This document shows, piece by piece, positions 36,977-45,894 of a DNA stretch of 64,000 nt; position 1 is the first letter of the stretch; each line of letters starts with the position of its first letter. A program made the position numbers and the translations under genes. Source of the stretch: Mucilaginibacter sp. SJ (GTDB lineage Bacteria > Bacteroidota > Bacteroidia > Sphingobacteriales > Sphingobacteriaceae). Location of the stretch: the NCBI RefSeq assembly GCF_028993635.1, contig NZ_CP118631.1:3596001-3660000 (forward strand). Direction: 5' to 3'. The notes beneath the pieces were generated by a model. It saw only the letters and a program-made list of their open reading frames with translations, did no database searches and had not been told where the DNA came from.

Positions 36977-37624
36977 ATGCTTGTAAGCGTTTTATTAATG
37001 AATATATCGGTCATGTCCGGTCTATTCCCGTTGCTGGCAGCGGCGCATAACTACAAGCATCTTGACAGCTTAATGAAATTGTTAGCTTTGTTTTTATTGA
37101 TATCAGCCTTATTTGACTGGTCGATGTGGTTGTCATATCAATTCAAGCCACATACCGGACATCCCTTAAACACTAATCCATTACTCCACGTATATGTTAT
37201 CCTAACAATAGGATTCTTTGGCTTGATGTATTATAAACTGCTTTCAAAGTCTTTTCTAAAGAAGATAGTTGTATTACTCGCAGCTATAACAGTGGCAGTA
37301 GTATTATATAACGCCAAAAATTTGTTTGATTATCCATCGGTTTCAAATACAGCATCAAGTCTTTTACTAATAGTATTATCGCTTATATACTTCTATCAAC
37401 TTTTAAATCCACAAACCTTTATTCATATTGAAAAACAAGGTTTATTTTGGTTTAATTCAGGCGTGCTATTTTACTCAGCAGTAAATATCTTTTTATTTAT
37501 GCTTTTTAGCAAGATACCTGATAAGGATAAAGCAGATTATTATGTTATCTTTAGCATAACTAATATTATTACGAATCTAATATACTCCGTTGCATTACTT
37601 TGCAAGCCACAAAAAAAGGCATAA
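36977..37624 (+). CDS. Polytopic membrane protein paired with a histidine kinase, 215 aa
   Basis: About six or seven hydrophobic helices cover the whole protein, with only short loops and a basic C-terminus (KPQKKA). Such small 7TM-like proteins upstream of DesK/NarL-type kinases in Bacteroidota are plausible sensor or accessory subunits, but no family motif is recognised. It lies 19 bp after the 162-aa gene and 15 bp before the kinase start, so all are likely co-transcribed. The kinase has only one membrane helix and little sensory domain, supporting a sensing role for this protein. Confidence 0.65.
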   Translation: MLVSVLLMNISVMSGLFPLLAAAHNYKHLDSLMKLLALFLLISALFDWSMWLSYQFKPHTGHPLNTNPLLHVYVILTIGFFGLMYYKLLSKSFLKKIVVLLAAITVAVVLYNAKNLFDYPSVSNTASSLLLIVLSLIYFYQLLNPQTFIHIEKQGLFWFNSGVLFYSAVNIFLFMLFSKIPDKDKADYYVIFSITNIITNLIYSVALLCKPQKKA

Positions 37625-37639
37625 GCAGGTTTGCACATT

Positions 37640-38446
37640 ATGATCATGTATAACAGCCCTATTTTAGAGATAACCCAAAATGGCCTAATCCCGGTACTCA
37701 TCATCGGGACACTCGTGGTTGTTATATTGATCGGCTTTTTATTTTTCTTCGTGATTATTTACCAGCGGAGGATGCTAAAAAACCAGGCAGAGCTACGCGC
37801 CATGCATGATGCAAGGCAAACCGACCTCATGAACGCCGTTTTTGAAACTCAGGAAAGTGAACGCAGGCGCCTGGCCGAAGACCTGCATGATAGTGTTGGC
37901 CAGGTGCTTTCGGCAATCAAGCTTAACCTACACCGGCTTGATAAGAACTGCGTGAGCGAGGTAAGCCAACCCCTGCTGATAGATACCCGCAAACTGGCCG
38001 ATGAGTGCATCCAGGAGATCCGGAACATTATACAAAATGTGCTGCCCCCTATACTTACCGACTATGGACTGCTGATTGCTGTTGAGGCGCTGTGCACCAA
38101 GGTGGAAAACAATACCCATATCAAAGTTAATTTCACTAAAAATTTTGCCGATAAGCGCTTCTCTAATGAAATTGAACTGGCACTGTACCGCATAGCCCAG
38201 GAGTTGTTTGGTAATGCTATCAAACACTCGGAAGCTACGGTGATAAACCTTAATATGGCCTTACAAGCCGGTTACCTCATTATGGAGTTTAAGGATAACG
38301 GCAAAGGCTTTAATATGGGCGATGTTAAGCAGGGTTTCGGTCTTAAAAATTTACAAAGCCGCGTGCAACTCATTAATGGCGAAATAAATACGTACAGCAA
38401 ACCGCTTAGCGGGGCAATCAGTATCATTAAATTAAAAGTAGCATAG
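37640..38446 (+). CDS. Sensor histidine kinase, HisKA_3/NarL class
   Basis: Start at ATG 37640 (268 aa); a TTG at 37631 is less likely. One transmembrane helix (residues 17-41) is followed by a coiled linker. The HisKA_3 phosphoacceptor H83 lies in RLAEDLHDSVGQVLSAIK. The HATPase domain has N-box AQELFGNAIKHSEA and G-box DNGKGFNMGD and GFGLKNLQSRV. There is almost no extracellular part, so the signal must come from a partner, probably the membrane protein encoded just upstream. Its cognate regulator follows 51 bp downstream. Confidence 0.93.
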   Translation: MIMYNSPILEITQNGLIPVLIIGTLVVVILIGFLFFFVIIYQRRMLKNQAELRAMHDARQTDLMNAVFETQESERRRLAEDLHDSVGQVLSAIKLNLHRLDKNCVSEVSQPLLIDTRKLADECIQEIRNIIQNVLPPILTDYGLLIAVEALCTKVENNTHIKVNFTKNFADKRFSNEIELALYRIAQELFGNAIKHSEATVINLNMALQAGYLIMEFKDNGKGFNMGDVKQGFGLKNLQSRVQLINGEINTYSKPLSGAISIIKLKVA

Positions 38447-38497
38447 TTAAAATCAATAGTTTATATTTATTGATAATTTCAATCTTGTTAACAACCT

Positions 38498-39154
38498 ATG
38501 GGGCCAATTAAATTAGGTATAGTAGACGACCATAAAATTTTCAGAAATGGTTTAAAAGCTACCCTTGAAGATTGCGGAGGTTTTGAGCTGGTACTCGAAG
38601 CTTCGAACGGCAAAGAGCTGATAGGCTTATTGACCGACAAAACCCCCGATGTTATATTGATGGATATTAAAATGCCCGAGATGGACGGCATTCAAACCGC
38701 TACCTATGTTCATCAGCACTTTAAGGACATTAAGATCCTGGCATTATCTATGTTTAATGAAGATAAATACATTGTGGATATGATGAAGGCCGGCGCATCG
38801 GGCTACCTGCTTAAAAACGCCGAACCGGAAGAGATCATCGAGGCTGTATCAACCGTTTATAACAAAGGTTTTTATTTTAATGAACATCTTTCTATAACGC
38901 TCATCAAACAGCTGGTAGGCAACGACCACGCCGATAATATCCCCAATAACAAAACCGACCTTAACGAGCGCGAAATTGAAGTGCTTAAATTGGTTTGCCA
39001 GGAATGCTCCAACCAGGAGATAGCGGATAAAATTTTCCTGAGTGTGCGCACTGTTGAAGGTTACCGCGCAAGGCTGTTTGAAAAAACCGGATCGAAAAAT
39101 TTAGTAGGATTGGTTATTTACGCTATTAAGCGTGGTATTATTAGTGTAAATTAG
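38498..39154 (+). CDS. LuxR/NarL-type response regulator
   Basis: The 218-aa protein has a receiver domain (residues 5-120) with acidic pocket D10-D11 and phosphoacceptor D56 in VILMDIKMPEMDG. The C-terminal LuxR helix-turn-helix (about 152-212) contains LNEREIEVLKLVCQECSNQEIADKIFLSVRTVEGYRARLFEKTG. It is the partner of the adjacent HisKA_3 kinase. Its likely targets are the divergent promoters at 36115-36468. The final gene of the unit is followed by 98 bp of AAGTC/GACTT-type repeats before the convergent AraC gene. Confidence 0.93.
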   Translation: MGPIKLGIVDDHKIFRNGLKATLEDCGGFELVLEASNGKELIGLLTDKTPDVILMDIKMPEMDGIQTATYVHQHFKDIKILALSMFNEDKYIVDMMKAGASGYLLKNAEPEEIIEAVSTVYNKGFYFNEHLSITLIKQLVGNDHADNIPNNKTDLNEREIEVLKLVCQECSNQEIADKIFLSVRTVEGYRARLFEKTGSKNLVGLVIYAIKRGIISVN

Positions 39155-39252
39155 TCGTCAGTCCTAAGTTGTAAGTCTTAAGTCATTAATTATAAGTAAG
39201 AAGTATAAGGCCTGACCGACTTCTGACTAAAGACTTCCGACTTAATACTTAA
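39155..39252. repeat. Low-complexity AAGTC/GACTT repeats
   Basis: Several copies of AAGTC, TAAGT and their complements (for example CTTAAGTC near 39177 and GACTTAATACTT near 39239) form an imperfect hairpin-rich linker between convergent genes. It resembles the repeats between era and der in style but not in sequence. Confidence 0.45.
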
Positions 39253-40146
39253 TTACGCTGATAGCTTTTTATCGCCGGCCAGGTTGCGCATAAACCTTTT
39301 GCGGTAATTAAGCGGGCTCAGGTTCATTTTGGCTTTAAACATTTTATAAAAATGCGATACGTCGCCAAAGCCACTCTCATAGGAGATCTCTGAAATAGGC
39401 TTATCTGTTTGCACCAGTTGTTGTATGGCATAATTAAGGCGATACTCAATTATAGTTTCCATGAATGTTTTGCGGGTAACTTTTTTAAAGTATTTGCAAA
39501 AAGCATTCGGGGTCATATTGGCAATACCGGCCGCTTTATCTAATGATACGTGTTTTCTGAAATTTTCAACCAGGTAAGCAAATACCGGGTTAATGCGCTC
39601 ACGTTCGGTATTTGAGCGCTCGCCTATGATCCGGTGCTGATCGAGCAGCACGTACTCTTCTGATGAAGCCATACGGTGCAGGATCTCAAGCAAACCTATC
39701 AGCATCCTGAAATTGCTTTTCTCTTCAACCAGGCTAAGCAGCAGTTTGTTAACCTCGGTACGCGTTTCGCCATAAAATGACACCCCGCACCCGCTTTGCT
39801 GAAAAAGTTTTTTGATGAGCTGAAGCTCAAATTTGTTAAAAAATTCCTCGCCCAAAAAAGCATCATTAAACTGGATCACCACGGCGCTTGCCTCGCGAAG
39901 CACTGTTTCATTTGGCTCAAGTTTCCAGCAATGCGGCAGGTTGGAACCAAGCAATACCAGATCGCCGGACGCAAAATCTTCCATGTGGCTGCCAACATAG
40001 CGTTTGCCGGTGCCGCTGATAATACATGTCAATTCATATTCCTCGTGAAAATGATAGGGGGCATCAAATGCCAGCTTATCAAATTTCCGTACAAGAAATG
40101 ATTGTGTATTTGTAGGCTGAAGAACTTCGTACGACGCTTTTATCAT
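39253..40146 (-). CDS. AraC-family transcriptional regulator with cupin sensor
   Basis: The 297-aa protein has an N-terminal cupin-like domain (FDAPYHFHEEYELTCIISGTGKRYVG, about 28-55). The C-terminal AraC double helix-turn-helix (about 195-290) contains VSLDKAAGIANMTPNAFCKYFKKVTRKTFMETIIEYRLNYA and ISEISYESGFGDVSHFYKMFKAKMNLSPLNYRK. The His-rich cupin is likely a sugar or small-molecule sensor. It is divergent from the phytanoyl-CoA-dioxygenase-like gene across 124 bp, suggesting that gene as a target. Confidence 0.9.
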   Translation of the reverse strand: MIKASYEVLQPTNTQSFLVRKFDKLAFDAPYHFHEEYELTCIISGTGKRYVGSHMEDFASGDLVLLGSNLPHCWKLEPNETVLREASAVVIQFNDAFLGEEFFNKFELQLIKKLFQQSGCGVSFYGETRTEVNKLLLSLVEEKSNFRMLIGLLEILHRMASSEEYVLLDQHRIIGERSNTERERINPVFAYLVENFRKHVSLDKAAGIANMTPNAFCKYFKKVTRKTFMETIIEYRLNYAIQQLVQTDKPISEISYESGFGDVSHFYKMFKAKMNLSPLNYRKRFMRNLAGDKKLSA

Positions 40147-40270
40147 TGCATATTTTAACGTAAATAAAATTCTAATTCAAATTACGGATAAAATCATCCA
40201 TAAATGTACCATTCATTTCATTTTTTTTCAACTAAAGATAAGTTTACTTTGAAATATAAACCTAAAAACT

Positions 40271-41092
40271 ATGGATACCCAGATCGCTCATTTACCGTCA
40301 CTTGATAATTTTATAAAACTATCCAATCACAATATTAAGGAATTTCGTGAAAAAGGCCATACCCTTGTACACGAAGTGCTTACAAAAGATGAAATTGCAG
40401 CCTATCGCCCAGTAATTGTTGGCGCGGCCGACAGGTACAACACCGAAAAGCGCAAACTGGACGAACGGGACACTTACGGAAAAGCCTTTTTACAGATCAT
40501 GAACCTTTGGCGGGTTGATGAGGATGTTAAAACGTTTGTAATGGCCAAACGCCTGGCCAAAATTGCCGCCGACCTGATGGGGGTTGAAAACGTACGCATT
40601 TATCATGACCAGGCCTTATTTAAAGAACCCGGCGGTGGCCCTACCCCATGGCACCAGGACCAGTACTACTGGCCTATCGATACCAACAACACGGTAACCC
40701 TTTGGATGCCGCTGGTTGATATTGACGTAAACATGGGCATGCTAACCTTCGCCTCGGGCTCATACGTTAACGGCGCTGTATTTAACCATGAAATTTCTGA
40801 CGAATCGGAATCGGCGTTTGATGAGTATGTGAAAGAGAAAGGATTTGAGATAACCCGCGCCCAAACTATGAAGGCCGGCGACGCAACCTGGCACCGGGGC
40901 TTCACCATCCACAATGCCCCCGGCAACAACTCAAACAAAATGCGCGAGATCATGACCATCATTTATGTAGCCGATGGTGCCCGCGTTACCCCTTACAAAA
41001 ACGAATGGCAAAAAAATGATCACCATAAATGGCTGATGGGTAAACCAATCGGGGATCTGATTGACTCGGAGTTGAACCCGAAGCTGCTATGA
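40271..41092 (+). CDS. Phytanoyl-CoA dioxygenase-family (PhyH) Fe(II)/2OG oxygenase
   Basis: The 273-aa protein has the HxD pair H128/D130 in TPWHQDQYYWP and a distal His, probably H214 in IHNAPGN. It also carries the TLWMPLVDIDVNMGMLTFASGSY strand region typical of PhyH proteins. It should use iron and 2-oxoglutarate to hydroxylate a small organic substrate, identity unknown. The divergent AraC regulator is its probable controller. A hairpin (41119-41129/41158-41168) lies between it and convergent egtD. Confidence 0.85.
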   Translation: MDTQIAHLPSLDNFIKLSNHNIKEFREKGHTLVHEVLTKDEIAAYRPVIVGAADRYNTEKRKLDERDTYGKAFLQIMNLWRVDEDVKTFVMAKRLAKIAADLMGVENVRIYHDQALFKEPGGGPTPWHQDQYYWPIDTNNTVTLWMPLVDIDVNMGMLTFASGSYVNGAVFNHEISDESESAFDEYVKEKGFEITRAQTMKAGDATWHRGFTIHNAPGNNSNKMREIMTIIYVADGARVTPYKNEWQKNDHHKWLMGKPIGDLIDSELNPKLL

Positions 41093-41118
41093 ACCGCTGA
41101 TGATTTTTGATTGCACTG

Positions 41119-41168
41119 ATTACGTTGATCTCCTGAACATATTAAAGCATCAGCGAAATCAACGTAAT
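41119..41168. terminator. Hairpin between convergent PhyH and egtD genes
   Basis: ATTACGTTGAT (41119-41129) and ATCAACGTAAT (41158-41168) are exact complements with a 28-bp loop. The position between two convergent stop codons (41092 and 41185) suggests a shared terminator. There is no clear T run, so it may simply be one of the local GATTACG-type repeats. Confidence 0.35.
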
Positions 41169-41184
41169 TATTATCAATCAACGG

Positions 41185-42174
41185 TCACGCCGCTACCCAA
41201 ACCGCGTCAATAAACCATTTTTTGGTATCAAAAAACTGGCCTACCGGCTGAAAGCCTGTGTTTATGGCTATCTGATCGGTTTGCATAAGGGTAAACTTTT
41301 GGGAGATCTCCATGTAGATGTATTCATCCTTCCTGAAATCTATTTTTTCGTTCCCGATGCTCACCTGCTGATCCTCTAAACTAATGAGGTAACTTTTGCA
41401 CGCCCCGGTTTCAGGATCGTAGGTTGGATAGTGTTCAAACTTGCTTATATCAAAATTAGCATGCAGCTCGCGGTTAATGCGACGAAGCAGGTTGAGATTA
41501 AACTCGCGGGTAATACCATCTTTGTCATTATAAGCTGCAAGGATAACTCGCGGATCTTTTTTCAGGTCCATGCCAATCAGTACCATGTCTCCTTCTGACA
41601 GGTTATTTCTTAATTCGCGGCAAAAGTCAATCGCTCCGTTAAGTGGCATATTGCCAATGTTTGAACCTAAAAACAGCACCACTTTACGCCTTGGTGAAAT
41701 AGCGGCGGCCTTTTTCAGCATCTCAAAATATTCGCCATTTAGTCCGGTGATCTTTAAGCCGGGCAAAGTTACGGGCAGGGTTATATTGAGATATGATATT
41801 ACATTATCTGAGATATCAATAGGCAAATAAGTAAAATCAGCTTTTTTATTCAGCAGATATTTAAGCAGGTAAGAGGATTTTGTGGCATCGCCGGCACCAA
41901 GCTCTATCAGGTCAAAAGCATCGCCACCGGCAATCAACGCATCGCAGATTTCGGCAGTTTTTTCTGAAAAGATCTCCAGCTCGCAATTGGTTGGATAATA
42001 TTCAGGGCAGTTCATGAGCTCCTGAAACAGCTTATCGCCATTGGCATCATAAAAATACTTTGAATTGAGGTGCTTTGGCTCCGCCTGCAACCCCGCCACA
42101 ACGTCGGCATAAAACTGCCTGTTTTCGGCGCTTATGTCACAATTTACGGCTGTTGGTGTAAAGGCTTGGTTCAT
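41185..42174 (-). CDS. egtD: L-histidine N-alpha-methyltransferase
   Basis: From the ATG at 42174 this is 329 aa, the usual EgtD length (about 320). A TTG at 42210 would overlap egtB and add 12 atypical residues. The SAM-binding motif LIELGAGDATKSSYLLKYLL, the FLGSNIGNM motif and the ACKSYLISLEDQQV segment fit the EgtD/DUF2260 family. It makes hercynine by trimethylating histidine, the first step of ergothioneine synthesis. It is the last gene of the six-gene operon, 25 bp after egtB. Confidence 0.93.
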   Translation of the reverse strand: MNQAFTPTAVNCDISAENRQFYADVVAGLQAEPKHLNSKYFYDANGDKLFQELMNCPEYYPTNCELEIFSEKTAEICDALIAGGDAFDLIELGAGDATKSSYLLKYLLNKKADFTYLPIDISDNVISYLNITLPVTLPGLKITGLNGEYFEMLKKAAAISPRRKVVLFLGSNIGNMPLNGAIDFCRELRNNLSEGDMVLIGMDLKKDPRVILAAYNDKDGITREFNLNLLRRINRELHANFDISKFEHYPTYDPETGACKSYLISLEDQQVSIGNEKIDFRKDEYIYMEISQKFTLMQTDQIAINTGFQPVGQFFDTKKWFIDAVWVAA

Positions 42175-42199
42175 AGATGTGGTGGTTTTTTGTGTCAAT

Positions 42200-43351
42200 T
42201 TACCTCGCAAGTCTTATGCCAGTAAATTGCCATCGTAAATTTGTCTGAAAAAAATTGCGATAAGTTGCACGACTATGACCCGGAGGCGTAACTTCTGACG
42301 CGCCGCGCAGCACTTTCTGATTAACCATAAACTTGCCATTGTATTCGCCTATGGCACCCGGCGCTTTGGCAAAACCCGGGTAAGGAAGGTAGGAACTTTC
42401 AGTCCATTCCCAGCGGCGCCCCCAGTTAAATTTCGAGGATGCCGCTTCCCATTCAAACTCCGTTGGCAATCTCAAGCCCTTCCACGAAGCGTAAGCATAG
42501 GCTTCAAAATAGCTGATATGTGTAACGGGATCTTTTAAATGCAGCGGCTCTAAGCCGTGATAGGTATAGTTATGCCATTCATTATCTACCAAGTGCCAAT
42601 ACAACGGAGCTTCAACCTTATTGGTTTTTACCCAATCCCAGCCTTCGGCATGCCAGTGCCGGAAATCATGATAACCGCCGCTGTTAATAAACTCCTGGTA
42701 TTCGGCATTGGTTACCAGTTTGGGACTTATTTCATAGGCATTGAGGTATACTTTATGCCGGTTGAGTTCATTATCAAAACAAAATCCATCGCCGTTAAAG
42801 CCTATTTCATAAATGCCTTCATCCATGCTGATAAAAGCATCATCCTCCCCTTCATCAATACGAGGCGCTGTATAATTTTTATTATAGGCAGGAAACAACG
42901 GATTATGGCCCAGTATGAATTTAATATCGGTCATTAAAAGCTCCTGGTGCTGCTCTTCGTGGTTAAAACCGAGAATAAGGAGTTCTTTAACATCGTCGCT
43001 TACTTCGCCGCATAAAAAGCCCTCCATGGCCTCGTCAACATATTTACGGTAACTGTAAATTTCAATAACCGTTGGGCGGCTCAGGTTGCCGCGGTCGGTA
43101 CGGATCACGCGTGTGCCTACAGTTTCGTAGTAGCTATTAAAAACGAAGTTATAATCAGGATTATATTCCTTGTAACCCATGAAGTAGGGCTTAAGGATAA
43201 ACGTTTCAAAAAACCAGGTAACGTGCCCGATATGCCATTTAGGCGGACTAACGTCCACCACAGGCTGTACCACATAGTCTTCGGTTTGCAAATACGAGCA
43301 AATTTTTTCTGTACGTTGGCGTACCTCTTTGTACCGGGCTATTAAATCCAT
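42200..43351 (-). CDS. egtB: Ergothioneine synthase-type sulfoxide synthase (EgtB)
   Basis: The 383-aa protein has a DinB-like N-terminal domain. H40/H43 lie in WHIGHVTWFFE, and the iron-binding HX3HXE motif is H131-EEQ-H135-Q-E137. A C-terminal FGE-sulfatase domain is seen in SYFEAYAYASWKGLRLPTEFEWEAA and GHSRATYRNFF. EgtB joins hercynine to a thiol donor (gamma-glutamyl-cysteine or cysteine) with O2. No EgtA or EgtC is present here, so the short cysteine route is likely. It overlaps nothing but is 5 bp after the transporter gene, part of one operon. Confidence 0.93.
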   Translation of the reverse strand: MDLIARYKEVRQRTEKICSYLQTEDYVVQPVVDVSPPKWHIGHVTWFFETFILKPYFMGYKEYNPDYNFVFNSYYETVGTRVIRTDRGNLSRPTVIEIYSYRKYVDEAMEGFLCGEVSDDVKELLILGFNHEEQHQELLMTDIKFILGHNPLFPAYNKNYTAPRIDEGEDDAFISMDEGIYEIGFNGDGFCFDNELNRHKVYLNAYEISPKLVTNAEYQEFINSGGYHDFRHWHAEGWDWVKTNKVEAPLYWHLVDNEWHNYTYHGLEPLHLKDPVTHISYFEAYAYASWKGLRLPTEFEWEAASSKFNWGRRWEWTESSYLPYPGFAKAPGAIGEYNGKFMVNQKVLRGASEVTPPGHSRATYRNFFQTNLRWQFTGIRLAR

Positions 43352-43356
43352 CGATG

Positions 43357-44928
43357 TTATTTCTTATCCAAAAACTGTTTTAAGTTTGAAATTGTTTTAA
43401 TACCCAATTGCCTGGCCTGCTGCTGCCGCATCATTAAAGCGTAAGCGTTGTTAAAACCAATGGGTTTAAGCCATTTAATTTGATACCTGCTTTCAAACTG
43501 GTGTTGTACATAATTGTATGTGCTATCCCTGTTTACTGTTACCTCATTAACCGTTTTTGGCGATGCCTGTAAAATAGCCAGCAAACCCGTCCCCGTGTAT
43601 TCGGGGTAAAAATCTATCTGGTTATTGGTTAGCGCGTCAAAACAAATTTTGGTGCCGCCAAGGCCTGTTTTGGTTGATACATCATGATCTGTATAACCCT
43701 TTATCAGCATGCTGTACATATTGGCCAGGATGTATTGTTCACCAAATATCTTTGAACCTATCCGCACTATGCCATCGCTCCCGCCCCGCTCGGGTCGCCA
43801 TAATTTATTGGCAACCAAAAAATCCTTAGCAACACGCTCGGGGCTTTGGTGAAGATAGTCGGTACGGTAATTTAAAACCGTCATGACTGAATCATTTATT
43901 TTGCCCGAAAGCAGATTTAATGTCGGCTCAAGGTCAGGAAATTTTTTCAGGACATCATCGCGCACAATTGGCGCCGCATAGTATGGCGGAAAAATGTGCT
44001 TATCATCATCCAGTACAACCAAATCGTAAGCTTTTAGCCTGCCATCGGTTGAATAGCCACTAATTACATCCAGGTGCTTTTCAAATGCAGCCTTATACAT
44101 TACAGCATCACTGATTACGATAGTATGGATCTTTAAGCCGTATTTGCTCCTAAGGCCGAGGTCGCCATCCTGGCGGCCCATAAACTCGGGCGTAAAGCCC
44201 GCGGTAAGCTTTCCTTTTGATTTGGCCGGGATGATATAGAACAGGCAGAATACTACCAGCAATACCGGAAATACATATACCACCCGTTTAAGCTTTTTAA
44301 AGCTGACCTTCTGCACCATCGACAGTAATAAATCAAAAATAACAGCAAGCAAGGCCGATGGGATTGCTCCCGCCAGGATCATATTGGTATTATTAAGTGA
44401 GATCCCACCGAAAATAAACTCGCCCAAACCACCGGCTGCAATGAGCGAAGCCAGCGTTGCCACACCTACGTTGATCACCGTAGCGGTACGGATGCCCGCA
44501 AATATTACCGGCATAGCCAGGGGCAATTCTACCTTAAACAGTATTTGCCATTTGCTCATCCCCATAGCAACAGCAGCTTCTTTAACCGACGCATCAACCC
44601 CTAAAATGCCCGTGTAGGTGTTGCGGATAATGGGTAAAAGTGCATATAGCAATAATGCAACAATGGCTGGCTTAGGGCCGATCCCCAAAAGCGGGATCAT
44701 GAAACCAAGCAGGGCTATACTGGGGATAGTTTGTAATACCCCTGCAATCCCTAAAACTATGCCTGATAATTGTTTTTTACGAACGATAAGAATGCCCAGC
44801 GGCAAGCCAACCAATACAGCTATGCACAACGAAATAAAAGTAAGCCCGATATGCTGCAGTGTTTGCTCCTGCAACTTGCCGGCCTGCTGCTGCATAAACT
44901 GCCATAAAGTTTGCTGTTGCTCATTCAT
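43357..44928 (-). CDS. Fused ABC permease/substrate-binding protein, EgtU-like
   Basis: The 523-aa protein joins an N-terminal MetI-type permease (about residues 1-215, five to six helices, with VDASVKEAAVAMGMSKWQILFKVELPLAMP as the EAA loop) to a C-terminal OpuAC/ProX-like substrate-binding domain (about 235-523, ending near KTISNLKQFLD). Such fusions are known for choline/betaine (OpuBC-type) and for bacterial ergothioneine uptake (EgtU). Its place between its ATPase gene and egtB/egtD favours ergothioneine or a related betaine such as hercynine. That assignment is inference. It overlaps the ATPase gene by 8 bp. Confidence 0.85.
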   Translation of the reverse strand: MNEQQQTLWQFMQQQAGKLQEQTLQHIGLTFISLCIAVLVGLPLGILIVRKKQLSGIVLGIAGVLQTIPSIALLGFMIPLLGIGPKPAIVALLLYALLPIIRNTYTGILGVDASVKEAAVAMGMSKWQILFKVELPLAMPVIFAGIRTATVINVGVATLASLIAAGGLGEFIFGGISLNNTNMILAGAIPSALLAVIFDLLLSMVQKVSFKKLKRVVYVFPVLLVVFCLFYIIPAKSKGKLTAGFTPEFMGRQDGDLGLRSKYGLKIHTIVISDAVMYKAAFEKHLDVISGYSTDGRLKAYDLVVLDDDKHIFPPYYAAPIVRDDVLKKFPDLEPTLNLLSGKINDSVMTVLNYRTDYLHQSPERVAKDFLVANKLWRPERGGSDGIVRIGSKIFGEQYILANMYSMLIKGYTDHDVSTKTGLGGTKICFDALTNNQIDFYPEYTGTGLLAILQASPKTVNEVTVNRDSTYNYVQHQFESRYQIKWLKPIGFNNAYALMMRQQQARQLGIKTISNLKQFLDKK

Positions 44929-45883
44929 GGGCCTGATGGTTTTTATATTGATAAAAGGCCGTCATCAGTTGTTCAAAGCTTACAGTTTTAATCTGGTTTT
45001 GATCTTTGCTGATATTAATGGTTTCGCCGTTATTAAATTTAAAACTCTCCAGGGCTTCCCACAGGTTAATACCAGCTTCAAATGACGAAGCTTTTGCTTC
45101 TTTGTTCAACTCTGGTAACAACTCCCAAAGGTCAATCAGTTTAATCGCCTTAAATTCCAGCTGCAACCGCTGATGTTTCAGAAAATCCTTTACAAAATCA
45201 TTGACAGGATTAAAAAGCAATTGAGCAGGTGTGCCCGACTGTACAATTTTTCCTTTATCCATCAGGCAGATCCTGTCACCCAGTTCAAAAGCTTCCTGCA
45301 CGTCATGCGTTACCATGATGATGGTTTTGCGCTTCAGCTCATCGAGGGCTTTAAATTCGGCATGAATTTTTGAGCGGGTTACATTATCCAGCGCGCCAAA
45401 AGGCTCATCCATCAGCAACACCGGCGGATCCGACACCAATGCTCTTGCCAAACCAATGCGCTGCTGCTGGCCACCGCTCAATTCGTTAGGGTAAATGTTC
45501 AGATACGAAGCATCGAGGTGGAGTTTTTCCATTAGCTCGGCCGTGCGCTTTTCAGTTTTCTGCTTATCCCATTTTAACAGGTTAGGAACAACCGCTATAT
45601 TTTGAGCAACCGTATAATGAGGAAACAAGCCGTTATTTTGCAATACGTAGCCAATTCCGCGGCGCAGGTTTTCAGGCTGCTGCTCCATGATGTTTTTATC
45701 ATTCATGTAGATTATGCCGCTTGTTGGCTCAATAAGCCGGTTGATCATTTTTAGCGTGGTGGTTTTACCGCAGCCGCTGGTGCCCAACAAAATGAGGTTC
45801 TCCTGCTCCCCTACCTCGAAAGATACCCCATCAACTGCTTTAACCCCACCAAAATATTTGCTTACCTTATCAACCTTGATCAT
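44921..45883 (-). CDS. ABC transporter ATPase, OpuCA/EgtV-like
   Basis: The 320-aa protein has Walker A GTSGCGKTT (about residues 34-42), a Q-loop VLQNNGLFP, signature LSGGQQQR, Walker B VLLMDEPFGALD and the switch His in VTHDVQEA. A roughly 80-residue C-terminal extension follows. The fold matches glycine-betaine/choline-type importers. The stop overlaps the start of the fused permease gene, so the two form one transporter. It comes 11 bp after the flavin reductase gene in the same operon. Confidence 0.92.
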   Translation of the reverse strand: MIKVDKVSKYFGGVKAVDGVSFEVGEQENLILLGTSGCGKTTTLKMINRLIEPTSGIIYMNDKNIMEQQPENLRRGIGYVLQNNGLFPHYTVAQNIAVVPNLLKWDKQKTEKRTAELMEKLHLDASYLNIYPNELSGGQQQRIGLARALVSDPPVLLMDEPFGALDNVTRSKIHAEFKALDELKRKTIIMVTHDVQEAFELGDRICLMDKGKIVQSGTPAQLLFNPVNDFVKDFLKHQRLQLEFKAIKLIDLWELLPELNKEAKASSFEAGINLWEALESFKFNNGETINISKDQNQIKTVSFEQLMTAFYQYKNHQAHE

Positions 45884-45894
45884 GCGCGCCGGTT

